Shown here: positions 22,732 through 33,892 of the stretch, piece after piece
Layout: the number at the start of each line of letters is the position of its first letter
How positions within the stretch are numbered: the stretch's first letter is position 1
Assembly (NCBI GenBank): GCA_963281255.1
Contig: OY725500.1
Coordinates: forward strand, 124,001-188,000
From: Aphrocallistes beatrix
Lineage: Eukaryota; Porifera; Hexactinellida; Sceptrulophora; Aphrocallistidae
Direction of reading: 5' to 3'
Length of the DNA: 64,000 bases
Made by a program: the position numbers and the translations under genes
Notes under the pieces: generated by a model
Seen by the model: only the letters and a program-made list of their open reading frames with translations
Database searches by the model: none
Told to the model about the DNA's origin: nothing

Positions 22732-24195
22732 TCAGAAAACCTGTAGTCCGTAATTCTCATTTTCGGAGATTACAATAATTCTCTTGTCTTCCGTAATCGC
22801 GACTCCAGTGGGATGTGCCATCTGCCCTTTCTCTTCGCCACTTTCTCCGAATTTGTAGATTCGTTTTCCGTTTTTATTGAAAATCACAATTCGATGGTTT
22901 AAGAAATCGCTTATTATTAAATTCTTTAGAGGGTCCACGCAGAAGAAACTAGGCTTAGCCACATCCTTATCTCTTGCTTGATTAACACATGACCTTATAT
23001 GGCAGTTGTCCCCACCCCCTTTTATGAAAAATTTGACACACGATCCCCCCCAGTCTAACACAACTACCATCTTCTGAGTTACAGCTACGTCTTGTGGGTT
23101 CTTTAGTCCGCTATCTTTCTCACCTTCCAATTCTATCTTGTGCCTGAACTCCAAATCTTTTGAGTACACTAGCACTCTGTGGTTGTTGGAATCTGCGATG
23201 TAAACATCTTCTTCTGAGTGAATATCCACACACAGCCCTTTGGGAGATGAAAAACTCTTCTTATTGGCTCCTTTTTGGCCGACTTTTTTGTGTAGTTCGA
23301 AGGAATCGTTGAGGAAGCAGAGAACTGAGTGGGATTCTGTGTCAGTCACGTAGACGTACTCGTTGGACACTGCAATGCCATATGGACTCTCCATCTGTTC
23401 GTTTTTAATAAACGTAACTTGTTCAAAATCTAAGCTCAGCACCTGAATGAGATGGTTTGTCTTATCCGCGACGAAGCAATTCTTCTTACCCACGGCTACT
23501 CCTTTCAGGTCGCTGGAGTTTTCACGATTTTTGAAGGACTTTTCAGGGATTTTTAGTATTTTGTAATCTGGTGCCTCCCAGTCCGTCTCTTCCGGGGGTT
23601 CTTCTGGTTTAGGAGGACGGGGGGGTACAGTGTACCTTTTTTTGGGCTTGAAGTGAAAGGTTTGATTGTCACAAGAAGATTCTGAATGATGGTCCGTTGT
23701 TCTAATTTTGAAATCCCGCTCGATGGAGAATTTGATCTCTTTAAAAAAATCCTCAGCAAATTTTTCTATTGAGCAAGGGTGACCCCCACAAAACACATTT
23801 TCAATTTCCTTATAAATCTTTTCATGAGATTTCTTGACTTCATTCATTAACTTAGTACTTTGTTCTCCAGAAATCTTCTCGATATCAGCTGCTGTAACCT
23901 GTTCATCTTCAAATTCGTCGCTTCTAGAATCTATTCTGCTAACTTCTTTCAATAGGCCGTCTTTCAGACCTACCAATGCTGGGGACACGAGATGGAGGTT
24001 AATGCTATCTCGCACGTCTACGAGCTGTTCCATTCTAGCTCGTTTGCAAGGAGTTCCTTGGTAAACTTTGTGTTTGTAATTTTGAGACAAGTCTAGCAAA
24101 CGATGCTCTTCGATCGCTAACTGCGTATGGATATGGGAGAATCCCTGAGAGAGCCGCTCGGCGAATCGAATTTGGCTGATGTAACTATCTGTCAT
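22732..24195 (-). CDS. NHL gene H1, coiled-coil/Pro-rich/NHL protein, 487 aa
   Basis: Single-exon gene; the ATG at 24195 (MTDSYISQIRF) is the first on the frame, since a longer frame to 24327 has no ATG. Residues 1-180 are helical and charged. A proline-rich linker (PPRPPKPEEPP) follows near 200-215, then an NHL propeller with blades marked by VYVTDTESHSV, VYIADSNNHRVLVY, IISDFLNHRIVIF and a final YGLQVF at the C-terminus. It is a divergent sister of H2 at 25431-26993, sharing the layout and blocks such as GTxCKxAxxEQL near residue 50. No RING or B-box is present. It lies between the 5' end of the cyclase and the 3' end of HARS. The 5' region 24196-25430 is MITE-rich. Function unknown; cytosolic adaptor or RNA-binding role is inference. 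Confidence 0.85.
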   Translation of the reverse strand: MTDSYISQIRFAERLSQGFSHIHTQLAIEEHRLLDLSQNYKHKVYQGTPCKRARMEQLVDVRDSINLHLVSPALVGLKDGLLKEVSRIDSRSDEFEDEQVTAADIEKISGEQSTKLMNEVKKSHEKIYKEIENVFCGGHPCSIEKFAEDFFKEIKFSIERDFKIRTTDHHSESSCDNQTFHFKPKKRYTVPPRPPKPEEPPEETDWEAPDYKILKIPEKSFKNRENSSDLKGVAVGKKNCFVADKTNHLIQVLSLDFEQVTFIKNEQMESPYGIAVSNEYVYVTDTESHSVLCFLNDSFELHKKVGQKGANKKSFSSPKGLCVDIHSEEDVYIADSNNHRVLVYSKDLEFRHKIELEGEKDSGLKNPQDVAVTQKMVVVLDWGGSCVKFFIKGGGDNCHIRSCVNQARDKDVAKPSFFCVDPLKNLIISDFLNHRIVIFNKNGKRIYKFGESGEEKGQMAHPTGVAITEDKRIIVISENENYGLQVF

Positions 24196-24415
24196 TACGA
24201 ATTGAAGTATTCTCCCTTCTACCGTACTAGATATGCCTAGAGGAATTAAACGTATCTGGTAGCTATAGTGAGTATGTGCATTAAGATCTTGTTCTATGCA
24301 ATTGTTCCATCCACCCACTCGACACAATTAAGATTCTAGTCATATGGACACTACGAATGTTCAACTTGAAATAATCTGGCTTACCATCACTATTTAGCAT
24401 TGCAAAGGCCAATAC

Positions 24416-24580
24416 AGTGGAATTCGCTTATTAGCAACTCGAGTTTTGCTCATAAAATGGTTGCTAATACGCGAAGTTGCTAATAAGGGAACAGAATTAA
24501 CACAAAATCTTCACCTGGGACCTGAAGATTGGTTGCTAATAGAGTAATATTGCTAATAAGGGAGTTGCTAATAACAAAAT
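24416..24580. mobile_element. MITE with CAGTGGAATTCGCTTATTAGCAACTC start, right end lost
   Basis: The left terminus is TA-flanked with TTGCTAATA repeats in direct and inverted form. The expected right terminus is absent where the M1 element at 24581 begins, so the second insertion seems to have truncated or split it. Confidence 0.55.
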
Positions 24581-24769
24581 ACAGTAGACTCCGCTTAATA
24601 GGGTCACATCGGTCAGAGGACAGTTTGCCCCGATTAAGCGGAGAACCCTATTAACCGAAAAAAAACTGCATTAGCTTCTATGTGTGAGAGCTATTCAGGT
24701 CCTGACAAAATTGGCCCGATTAAGCTGTTGACCCGATTAAACAGTGACCCTATTAAGCGGAGTCGACTG
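24581..24769. mobile_element. MITE, M1 family
   Basis: CAGTAGACTCCGCTTAATAG start, GCGGAGTCGACTG end with TA on both sides; interior oriented opposite to the 7484 copy. Confidence 0.8.
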
Positions 24770-24783
24770 TATGTAAAATCGCC

Positions 24784-24965
24784 ATCATACATGCCAACCT
24801 GAGCCATGGTTTTAATTTCGCGGTACATAGCGGGATGGAATAGAAAAGTATTGAACGGAATCCGAGAAAGCGGGACAAAATGGAGAAATTTCAAGTAAGA
24901 ACGGGAAACTCGTGAAAATTAGCTCAATAGAAGAGTCAAAAAAGTGGGACGGTTGGCATTGCATA
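24784..24965. mobile_element. M7-type palindromic element
   Basis: CATACATGCCAACCTGAGCC start and GGGACGGTTGGCATTGCAT end, with interior GCGGGACAAAATGG; same family as 17722-17930. Confidence 0.55.
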
Positions 24966-25430
24966 TACATACCATGGATAAGGGTGTCACAGTTATATTT
25001 CAGTGATTTTGGATTTAGAATGTTTCTCCAATGGTTTAGGGCAGCGGTTCCCAAACTGGGGTGCACGGGTCCTTAGTCGGGGGTGCACGGGACAAGGATT
25101 CGTCCTTATTGCAATGACAAGTCGGATCAATAGAGTTTTTCAGACTTAGGTGGGTCCTGGGGTGCACAAAATAATTTTTAGGTGTCAGGGAGTGCACGAG
25201 GTAAAAGAGGTTGGGAACCAATGGTTTAGGGCAATATTATTAGTATCATTGGCGCCTGTTTATAAATATGCATATAGGTGAGTTTGCATGTTTACTGCAC
25301 AAAAATGAAATAACAAAAATAGGAATAAAATAGAATATATCACAAAAAAAGTAGTATTTCTAAAAAAGGAAAAGATGCATCGAATAATAATATTTACAAT
25401 CACACTCTCTCAGTCCAAATCTACAAAATG

Positions 25431-26993
25431 TTAAAATATCTGGTAGCCATTATTCTTGTTTCCAGATACGACAATAACTGAGCCAGTATTGGAGACTGCC
25501 ACTCCTCCTTGCATCTTGAATTGTCCCAGATCATCTCCCTTGGTCCCAAACTCGTACGTTGATTTGCCGTCTTTATCGAAAATCTTGATTCTGTTATTTT
25601 TATAATCGCTGATAATGATATTCTTCAAGGGATCTAACCTGAAAAAAGATGGAGAGTTTACCTCACCGCCATCCCCATGTGTTATGCAAGATCGGATATA
25701 TTTCCTACCTGGGGTTCTCTGAAAGAAATGGACACACTTGTCTCCATTATCTAACACCACTATGGTGTGATGAGTTGTCGCGACATCTTTAGGAGAAGTA
25801 AATTTATCAGGACTCCCTACTGACCCAAGGAACTTATTGAAATGGAGATTGAAGACTACAACGCGGTTATTGTCGCTATCTGCCACGTAGACGTTGTTTT
25901 CAATGTCAACACAGATCCCTTTTGGACAATTAAACTGTTTTTCACCATCTCCTAGCTCTCCGTAAACTTTACACTGATAAGTTTCTTGTTTAAATCTGAA
26001 AACTTTGTGGCAAACAGTGTCAGTCACAAATATGTAGTCATTGTTAACAGCTATCCCCCAAGGCCTTTTCATCTCGGGATTACTAATTTTTCTGTTAAAG
26101 TTAAATTGGTTTTTTTGGTTCTCAATTTCATTCCAAATTTGGACACATTCGGTATCCGCCACCAGAAACCTTATTAGCAACTCTTCAGTTTCGTCGAAAG
26201 TGACTCCTTTTGCAACATGTATTTCTCCGATTCCTTTCCCCTTTTTCCCGCCTGAACTTATTGGGTTCTTCTTTGCCGCGTAATTTGGATTGGCGAATGG
26301 AGGCTCAGGATCTGGCTCAGCTGGTTCAAGGTCAGGTTCAGTTTTCACGGGTATAGGAGGTGGATCAGGTGAGTCTTTTGATGGTATCTGTGATGGTTCT
26401 GGTTTCTTAGATTTGGGTTGTTCTGAATAACCAGATGATGGATGGTATAGACTGTCGGTATGCAATGAAGATGGAGATATTTCTCCACCACATTGTGAAA
26501 TCACTGCATCCACTATCTTAGGGAAAATTTCTTCCACACGTCTTGCAATCTCCCCGTCTTCCCCAAATATGCCATCAAGGTTTTCAGAAATATTATTTCT
26601 AGTTTGAATCAGTTCTGATTTGTACAGGTTAAGCTGCCTCTTTCCAGATTCTCTTACATCATCCTCAGGTACACTGTCTTCATCCATTTCTTCACCGCAA
26701 GTTTTAATTTCATTATCGATCTGAGCAAGTAAATTATCTTTCAGGCCTTCGAAGGAGGGACACACAATGGTGTAGTTGAGGGTCTCCTTGGCTTCTGTCA
26801 GTTGCTCTATCTTCGCTTTTTTGCAAGAAGTGCCATGGAAAACAACTCGCCGTAATCGCCTTGTGAAATCTTTCAACTTAATTTCTTCGTAATCCAACTG
26901 AGCTCTCACTTCGCGGAAATGATCCGACAAAGAATCGGAGAATTGTATAAGGTCCATGTCGACCGTATCGACCCATCGGGTGTACGAACTCAT
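25431..26993 (-). CDS. NHL gene H2, coiled-coil/Pro-rich/NHL protein, 520 aa
   Basis: Single-exon gene starting at an ATG (complement of 26991-26993; MSSYTRWVDTVD). The N-terminal ~190 residues are helical and acidic. Residues about 195-255 form a Pro/Glu/Asp-rich linker (PDPPPIPVKTEPDLEP). The C-terminal ~270 residues are NHL blades such as IFVTDTVCHKVFRF, VYVADSDNNRVVVF and IISDYKNNRIKIF, ending GYQIF. It is the tandem, strongly diverged neighbour of H1, in the same orientation about 1.2 kb upstream of it. No zinc-binding N-terminal domains are visible. Downstream of HARS (stop at 27538), both genes are read from the same strand. Ligand and role are unknown. Confidence 0.87.
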   Translation of the reverse strand: MSSYTRWVDTVDMDLIQFSDSLSDHFREVRAQLDYEEIKLKDFTRRLRRVVFHGTSCKKAKIEQLTEAKETLNYTIVCPSFEGLKDNLLAQIDNEIKTCGEEMDEDSVPEDDVRESGKRQLNLYKSELIQTRNNISENLDGIFGEDGEIARRVEEIFPKIVDAVISQCGGEISPSSLHTDSLYHPSSGYSEQPKSKKPEPSQIPSKDSPDPPPIPVKTEPDLEPAEPDPEPPFANPNYAAKKNPISSGGKKGKGIGEIHVAKGVTFDETEELLIRFLVADTECVQIWNEIENQKNQFNFNRKISNPEMKRPWGIAVNNDYIFVTDTVCHKVFRFKQETYQCKVYGELGDGEKQFNCPKGICVDIENNVYVADSDNNRVVVFNLHFNKFLGSVGSPDKFTSPKDVATTHHTIVVLDNGDKCVHFFQRTPGRKYIRSCITHGDGGEVNSPSFFRLDPLKNIIISDYKNNRIKIFDKDGKSTYEFGTKGDDLGQFKMQGGVAVSNTGSVIVVSGNKNNGYQIF

Positions 26994-27206
26994 TTGCGTC
27001 TAGTTTAGAGATAAGTGGACCTATTCTGGCATATAAGAGAGTTAGCAATGAGATATAATTACACTGTAACACAATATTAACCTCTCACGAGTACTGATAC
27101 AGCTTCTAAATTTAGAATGCATTAACTTTAAAGTCACCAAGGCTTTGCACTGTAAATCTTTGTAACAGGTTAGAATAGAAAAGGAAAAAAATGAGAGAGC
27201 TGGAAT

Positions 27207-27351
27207 CAGAGGCGTAGCCAGGGTGCGGCACATGGGGCCTAGGCCGCAACCTCAAAGGCTGTGCCCACTAAAATTTCACAAATTAGCATTGGGTGCCGCA
27301 ACCCTCTCACAGAATTGCCGCACCCTAAAAATTGGGCTGGCTACGCCTCTG
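27207..27351. mobile_element. Palindromic element with CAGAGGCGTAGCCAG termini
   Basis: Inverted copy of 17343-17487, same termini and interior, between H2 and HARS. No other feature is seen in 26994-27537. Confidence 0.8.
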
Positions 27352-27537
27352 GCTGGAATTGAGACGAGAATAGATTTAGTGTCGTACAAACTATCTCACA
27401 TCTCAGATGGTTGAAATTGGAACCAAATTTAGATTAGTTCCAGTTTACTATTCAAACATTAAAGCCAGGAAAGATAATTATTTAGACAACAGTACTAAAT
27501 ATACCTAATGAGCAATGAACCTATAAATAACTCATTT

Positions 27538-30500
27538 CTAACTATTTTTAGTACTCAACAGAGCTCTAAGTTCCATAATTAGATCTTCATTCTTCACAAA
27601 CTTATCTTCACGCGCCGAAATGTTCCTAATTTTAACACCACCGCATTTCTTCTCCTCAGTTCCGATTATGATTCCAACTGGAACCAATTCCTTCTCACAG
27701 TACTGGATCTGCGTGAGTAGCTTAGAGTTCTTTTTATAGAACAGTTCTGCCTTGATGTTATTTTCCCAGAGATTGGCTATGCAGCTCAGGCGATCGTTAA
27801 TGAATCCTTCTTCACTTGACATCACCAACACTTCAGTCTCGTTAGTCCGTACCTACGTGGACCATGGATTAACCAATGGCTCCCATCAAACAAAGGGGAG
27901 GTTGGTATTAATCAGAAAAATGATAACTCACAAGTCAGAATCAATTTTTCTAGAGCTAGTAGTCTGAAAATTGATTCTGAGCAAATTCTGTGGATTCGAT
28001 TCGACCTAAACCGAATCATAGTAAGGCTCTGGACTTAAAAATTCTTGTGACCGCTATTGATTATAGAGAGGTTATCATTTTTCTGACTAATGCCAACTTC
28101 AAAATTCTGACAAGTGGATAAGCTTCCATATAAGATACAGTTTGAAACTATCCATGGTCCAATAACATAATAACTCACTCCATTATAAGACATACCTTCT
28201 GTCCTTTGAAGTTCTGCTCCATAATACTGAACAACCTCTCCACACCAATGCTCACTCCCACACAAGGAACAACTCTATTTTTAGCATCAAACATTCCAAC
28301 CAACCCATCGTATCTCCCACCAGCCGCCACACTGCCCACTTCCAATTTGTGTCCGCCGACAAACACAGCCTCATAGATGACACCGGTGTAGTAGTCCAGT
28401 CCACGCGCCAAACTCATGTCATAGGACACGAACTGGCCAATCAGCAGCTGCTGGCAGTAGGAGCTGAGCAGCTGCAGTTCATTCAGGCCCTGTACAGCGT
28501 TCTGATTGGCTGAGAGGAGAGGGTCGGACTGGAGTTTGGTGAGGAGTTCGCTGCCTCCTGATTGGTTCACGTATGCGCCTATTCTGTCTGCTGTCTCCTC
28601 TGGAATGTGCTTCTCCGAGACAAGCTCAGTTCTGTCAGAGGTGTGAAATTAAAATAAGAAAACAAAAGAAATAAAAAAAAAAATACAACAAATATATAAC
28701 GTGGAAAATGTGTCTGCAATTAAACAATTAGAATGGAAGACTATTAATTACCAACATTGAAATAAATATTCAGAGATGTGCGGCTGGCGGACACTTTGTA
28801 TCTGCCGAAGGCGCCCAAAGGGCGCCTGGGGTCACATTGATTAATTAGAAGGGAAATAACATCTCTAAATACGTCTGTCCTACTGTTATAATCGATATCG
28901 CACGAAAAATCACCAAAATTAAGAGGTCCTGTATTAAACACATAAAAAGGTGATGGCCGTTATACACAGTTTTAGGGTCAGTAAGGGACTAAAAACGGGT
29001 GGCCGCTGGCCGCGTTGAGCAGGTGACCGCTATACACAGGTTCAATATTATGGAATTTCGGACGGGATTGTTCATTGGTGACCGCTATAGACAGGTGACC
29101 GTAATATAGAGTGGCCGTTATAGCAGGTTCGACTGTATACAGTCGAACCTGCTATAACGGCCACTCTATATAACGGTCACCTGTGTATAACGGCCAATTT
29201 AGTCCAGTCCATTGGGTGCCGTAATATACAGGTTCCACTGTATATATATATAGTAAGGATATAGTAAGGATAGTAAGGAATAGTAAGGATGTAGTATAAG
29301 TACTAGACAAACAAACAATAACTCACTTCACTTCCTCCCATGTCATCTTGTCCAACTTGTCCACAGAAGAACAAACAGTTCGAAACTTATCTTCACTCAC
29401 ACCACAAACGCTAAAAATAGCATCCAGCACCTGTCTGTGGTTAACCTTGATGAGGAAATCTGCTAAGTTTAGCTCTCTGAGAATCTCCACCATGATCCGT
29501 ACACATTCAGCATCAGGGAGCATGGGGTCGTAGAGTCCGGATATGTCGAAGTCGCACTGGTAGAACTCTCTGTACCTTCCTTTCTGGATGGAAGGATTGT
29601 CTCTGCGGTACACTTTAGCGATTTGATAGCGCTTTATCTGCTTTATCCTGTTCATAGCGACGTATCTGTAGACAAGGAATGTAGTCATGAGCTGGAATAT
29701 AATACGTAGGGCACTCGAAAAGTTTTGACGTTTGCTATGAAACCATTAATGTAGAAGAAAGATTTATTGCTAATTCGTTTCATTCTGCGGTTATTAGCAT
29801 ACACTGAAAATTTCATTCATTTATCTTTCATACTTTCAGAAATATTTGACTTGTTAGTCTGCATGGCTTCTAACTTGCTTGCATCATCCTCAGATTTCAC
29901 AAGACGTGATTTTCGTGCAATGATTTTGATTTTATTCAAAATGAAGAAGACGAGGCAGGAGATCCATGAAACTTTACAGGAACATTTCCTAGATGTTGCT
30001 CCTTCTTTGAGTACAATTGAGCGATGGTACAGAGAATTTACTCATGGGAACTTCGTTCTGGAGGATGCTCCTCGTGCAGGGAGGCCGAGTGTTTCCCACA
30101 ATGAGCAAAATGTGGATCAAGTATTGGAACTAGTGATCCAGGATTCTCATGTTACATACGCTCAGATAGAGCATGAAACTGGCCTCTCATCGGGGACTAT
30201 TAATACCATTATACATAAAGAACTTTGTCTACGAAAGTTGTGTGCCCGCTGGATCCCCCATTCTTTGACTTTAGAGCAAAAATCGGCCCGAGTTGACTTT
30301 TGCAAAATTATGCTCAAAAGATTTGATAATGGAACTTCAAGGGCTGTTTCGGATATTCTTACAGGGGATGAAACATGGATATACCATTATGATCCGGAAA
30401 CAAAACAACAATCGAAGGAGTGGGTGGAAGAAGATGCTCCACCCCCAACAAAAGTACGAAGGGCGAAATCTGTAGGGAAGCAAATGTGGGCAATTTTTTT

Positions 30501-32909
30501 CAGATCCAGTGGGTTTGTAGCAGCTGTGGCGCTTGAGGATAGAAAAACAGTTACTGCCGATTGGTACACCACAGTATGCCTCCCCAAAGTCATCACAGAA
30601 ATAAATTCACAGCGTGAAAAGACGGGCGTCAGGGGAATTTTGCTCCATCATGATAACGCATCATCTCACACCGCACTCAGAACTCGCGAGTTTTTGGAAG
30701 ATTGTGGACTTAGAACACTGCCCCATCCTCCCTACAGTCCAGACCTAGCCCCTTGCGACTTCTGGCTGTTCCCTACGATAAAGAATGAGTTGCGTGGAAG
30801 GAGATTTTCATCGAATGAGGAGCTGGCGGGGGCACTTTTCAAGGTAATCGAAGCCATACCCAAAGATGAGTGGAAAATGTGTTTTCAGAAGTGGTTTAGT
30901 AGAATGAAAAAATGTATAGAGTCTCATGGAGAGTATTTTGAAAAAATGTAATATAAATCTTCATACTAACTATTTGATATGTAGGTGAACGTCAAAACTT
31001 TTCGAGTGCCCCTCGTACAATGTATATATTCAAAAACAAGGAAGACTAAAATAGATTCCAAAATTTGAGAGTTTAATGAGTAACCATGGATAAGTGCGAA
31101 TGAAACAGAACTTCACGGTTCTATTGCCTCAGTAAACTGACGGTTGTATCCGATTGGTTAGAATTAGAAATTGGATCTTTCTATAAAGTTTTTAACAGAC
31201 CATAGTACAGGACAGTGTTTCATACAGGATTTGAATGGGAGGGAAGCAATCTGGAATATTTAAATATTCAAAAGGGTCAGGTACAAAATCATATCTCCTC
31301 ATTATATTTCTAAGGGAAAAATTCAACTTTAGTACACTCTGTATGAAAGATTGCCGAAGAAGTCAATGTTAAGAACATATAACACATCCGTAATTCGAAT
31401 GTGTCACTGAAAAATCAAAAATTAAAATATACACAAGCTTCATTGGGTATAAAATTTCTTATACTCAAACAATCTTAGTTATTATGGTCTTTAGAGATTC
31501 TAAATCGAATATTCTCAATGATTTTAGAAAATGCTCACTTTCACTTTAAGACCTCGAACTGTGTTTTGTATGTTGATTTTTATGGGGAAAAATGTGTCCT
31601 GGCACGCAGCAAAAATCGAGTATCAGGACCCATTGCTTTTCAAATGATCTTTTTAGAATCTTCAAATTATACGAAAAATTGGCTCACACATTTCCATTGA
31701 AAAACTCTAAATTTGTAGAAATATAGGATGTTTATATCAGTACATATTGAGAACCATTTGGATCAGACTTTTGGTAATGTGCAATTTTGGGTGATTTTGC
31801 AAAATGTACTTAATTTGATCTCATGAAATAATAAATTTCTCTCGTTTCTGATAATTAATTCAATGGATTTATGAAATATTTCCATGGTGAATGAAAGGTC
31901 TCTGGTGCTAAATCATCATAGGACATCGATTATAAAGACATTATTCACAGAAGTAGCGACCTAAATTCACGATTTTCGTTGCGTGTCAAGACACATTTTT
32001 CCCCATAAACTCACCATACAAAACGCAATTCCAGGTCTTAGACTCTATTGAAATCATTGAGAATATTCGAATTACAATCTCTAAAGGTCATAATAACCAA
32101 GATAGTTTGAGTATAAATCAATTTATACATATTGAAGCTTGTGTCAGAACTTATGAGCCACCCTGCATAACACAAAATACGAAAATTATCCATGGTCCAT
32201 CAAATCAAATTCAGTTAAATTGAACGTGGAGGATGAAAATAATGAAATCGATTGAAATAGAATTGAAGATTCTACCTTGCAAAGGGGACAGTCAAGTCGT
32301 ATCTGAGAGAGAGCAGCTCTCCTCCTTGATCCTGGAGGTCATAGATCAGCTTGGAATCCTCGCCGTACTTTCCCGTCAGAGTCTCCTTCAGCTCGAATAC
32401 CGGAGTTTCTATGGTAACGGCGCCGTGACGTTTGAAGCATGACGTGATCACTTGGAACAGCTGGTCGCGTATGGACATCTGATACGGGTCGAAATCCCGT
32501 GTCCCCTTAGCGCACTTTAAGGCTACTTGGAATTTGTCCTCTTTCCCATGCTCCTTCTTGATCAGCTGGAGCTTAGCTATGGCTTCGTCTATCTGCTCCT
32601 GTGGAGCTTCTAAATATAGAACTAGACTCAGCTCACAGTTTTGGTGAAAATAAAAACTTATGAAATTTGAAATGTATTCTATTGGGTAAGTAAATATAAA
32701 CATTTTCACACCTCACCTGAGGATTTGAGGGATCTGATCACTTCTCCCTGAGACTTGATGAGAGCATTCACATCAGCAGTGTTCTCACTTGCCATCTCGC
32801 TGAACTGTCTTAGAAAAGGTGTGAAGTGGTCTACTCTCTTTCTCGATTGGACAGCTGGTCTGTTGATGAGGAGGATGGTTCGAATGGACGCAGATAGAAA
32901 CAATAGCAT
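27538..32909 (-). CDS. HARS: Histidyl-tRNA synthetase, 5 exons, 538 aa, probably dual-targeted
   Basis: Reverse-strand exons: 32909-32717, 32609-32276, 29665-29327, 28631-28196, 27852-27538 (1617 bases, phases consistent). The enzyme charges tRNA-His with histidine. It is a class II synthetase: motif 2 appears around [12 protein letters not shown] and FYQCDFDI, histidine-binding blocks are [12 protein letters not shown] (365-376) and [11 protein letters not shown], and motif 3 is [10 protein letters not shown]. The last exon is the anticodon-binding domain. An N-terminal WHEP-like helix region lies between residues about 39 and 90. The first ~38 residues ([16 protein letters not shown], then RKR) carry many Arg and only D27 and E38 as acids, like a mitochondrial presequence. 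A second ATG (M39, complement of 32793-32795) would give a cytosolic form of 500 residues. Intron 2 (32275-29666) hosts a mariner element and a fold-back repeat. Confidence 0.95.
28785..28930. repeat. Dispersed repeat also present at 14390-14530
   Basis: Shared blocks GGCxGACACTTTGT, GGCGCCTGGGGT, ATTGATTAATTA and AACATCTCTAAATA followed by TAATCGATAxCGCACG occur in both places, here in a HARS intron and there in a cyclase intron. Termini not defined. Confidence 0.55.
28945..29240. mobile_element. Two abutting MITEs with CAGTCGAACCTGCTATAACG termini
   Basis: A complete 101-bp copy (29140-29240) starts CAGTCGAACCTGCTATAACG and ends CAGGTTCCACTG. It directly abuts a second, inverted copy ending TTCGACTG at 29135 whose far end is degraded. 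The shared TATA between them contains overlapping TA targets, as if one inserted next to the other. Confidence 0.7.
29705..31015 (+). mobile_element. Intact mariner transposon in HARS intron 2
   Basis: The 1311-bp element is bounded by 28-bp inverted repeats (GGCACTCGAAAAGTTTTGACGTT core, two mismatches) and TA at 29703-29704 and 31016-31017. It contains one open transposase gene and lies antisense to HARS. All hallmarks of a recently active mariner are present. Confidence 0.95.
29863..30951 (+). CDS. Mariner transposase, DD34D, 362 aa
   Basis: The ATG at 29863 ([12 protein letters not shown]) gives 362 residues; most mariner transposases are about 345-350, and an internal ATG at KMKKTRQ is possible. 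The N-terminal half holds the two helix-turn-helix DNA-binding motifs. The catalytic triad is visible: D in LTGDETW, D in HHDNASSH, and a third D in [11 protein letters not shown] spaced by 34 residues from the second, the mariner signature. YSPDLAP is the usual family motif. No stop or frameshift interrupts the frame, so it may be functional. It cuts and pastes its element at TA sites. Confidence 0.93.
   Translation: MASNLLASSSDFTRRDFRAMILILFKMKKTRQEIHETLQEHFLDVAPSLSTIERWYREFTHGNFVLEDAPRAGRPSVSHNEQNVDQVLELVIQDSHVTYAQIEHETGLSSGTINTIIHKELCLRKLCARWIPHSLTLEQKSARVDFCKIMLKRFDNGTSRAVSDILTGDETWIYHYDPETKQQSKEWVEEDAPPPTKVRRAKSVGKQMWAIFFRSSGFVAAVALEDRKTVTADWYTTVCLPKVITEINSQREKTGVRGILLHHDNASSHTALRTREFLEDCGLRTLPHPPYSPDLAPCDFWLFPTIKNELRGRRFSSNEELAGALFKVIEAIPKDEWKMCFQKWFSRMKKCIESHGEYFEKM
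31425..32150. repeat. Long fold-back repeat in HARS intron 2
   Basis: The left arm (about 31425-31625: ACACAAGCTTCA, TTATTATGGTCTTTAGAGAT, ATTCTCAATGATTT) is mirrored by the right arm (about 31960-32150: AATCATTGAGAATATTCG, TAAAGGTCATAATAACC, GAAGCTTGTGT). Arms of roughly 190 bp enclose about 335 bp of unique sequence. No transposase. It probably derives from a Tc1/mariner-like element. Confidence 0.7.
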
Positions 32910-33029
32910 AAGACGGTACAACTGACCAATCAGATTCTAGTGCTACATTACACAAGAAGATGGAAATGTAGATTTATTAAACAATAAGAAATCTGCAAGA
33001 TATATTTGTACCAAGGTTGCAACCGAATA

Positions 33030-33360
33030 GTTCAATATTCGGTTAGACCAAATACTATTTGGCAAAAAGATAATATTCAGTTAGCAACCGAATATTATCA
33101 GTATTCATCAGGCTTTCATCCAAGCGTACTGGGCGTGCCTAGAGGCGCGCGTATTTGATGTATCATTAGGCGTATAATTTTGGGGGATAGCCGCGTGGCA
33201 TAAAACATATATAAAATTGCTATATAAAAATGAGTTTTGGATGAAACCTTGGTATTCATATTCGTTAGAGTAACTAAATATTATCTATTCGTTTTCGGTT
33301 AGGGAACTATTCATGAATACTGATATTCGGTTCAATCAGTTTCAATATTGATTTGTACGA
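33030..33360. repeat. Repeat complex shared with the 3' flank of gene F
   Basis: CCGAATATTCGG-type and GTATTCATGAATA blocks plus a shortened copy of the CATCCAGCTTTCC/CGCGCCTAG element recur at 55280-55540, beyond the 3' end of gene F. The full-length member of the inner element is at 51078-51258. No gene is seen in 32910-33892. Confidence 0.55.
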
Positions 33361-33892
33361 AATTAGAATAAACATTCTCACATAAAATTTTCACACCTCA
33401 AATAGAGAGGGGACATTTCACACTAACTAATCAAATCAGAGAAATATAAAACAGCTGTTCAGAATAAAAAGAGAATAAAGAGCAGATACAAAATTAGAAA
33501 ACACAGAAATAGAACTTCTTTAACACTCCATCAAAGTAGAGTCACATTCTTAGTAGAACCATCTCGAGACCACTTCCTCCACGATCAGCTGATACAGTGA
33601 CACATGTTCCTCTTCTGATGACGTCAGAGACTACTCGTGAGTATCCTCAGGTCTGTAGACACGGTAAAAGTGTAGGAGACTATTGGTTCGTGAGTGCTGT
33701 AGGATCAGGAATAGAGAAGTCGATACTATCAGTGCTACACTCTGTCATTCCTAGTGATAGAAGTGGGATGTAGTTATGCAACCTTAGTTCCATATGGAAG
33801 TGGATGGTAATTAGGTTTAAATATAAATAGATGGAGGTCAAAGTATAATTAGGAACTAAATAGAAACAAACAAATAATGACACAAACAACAC

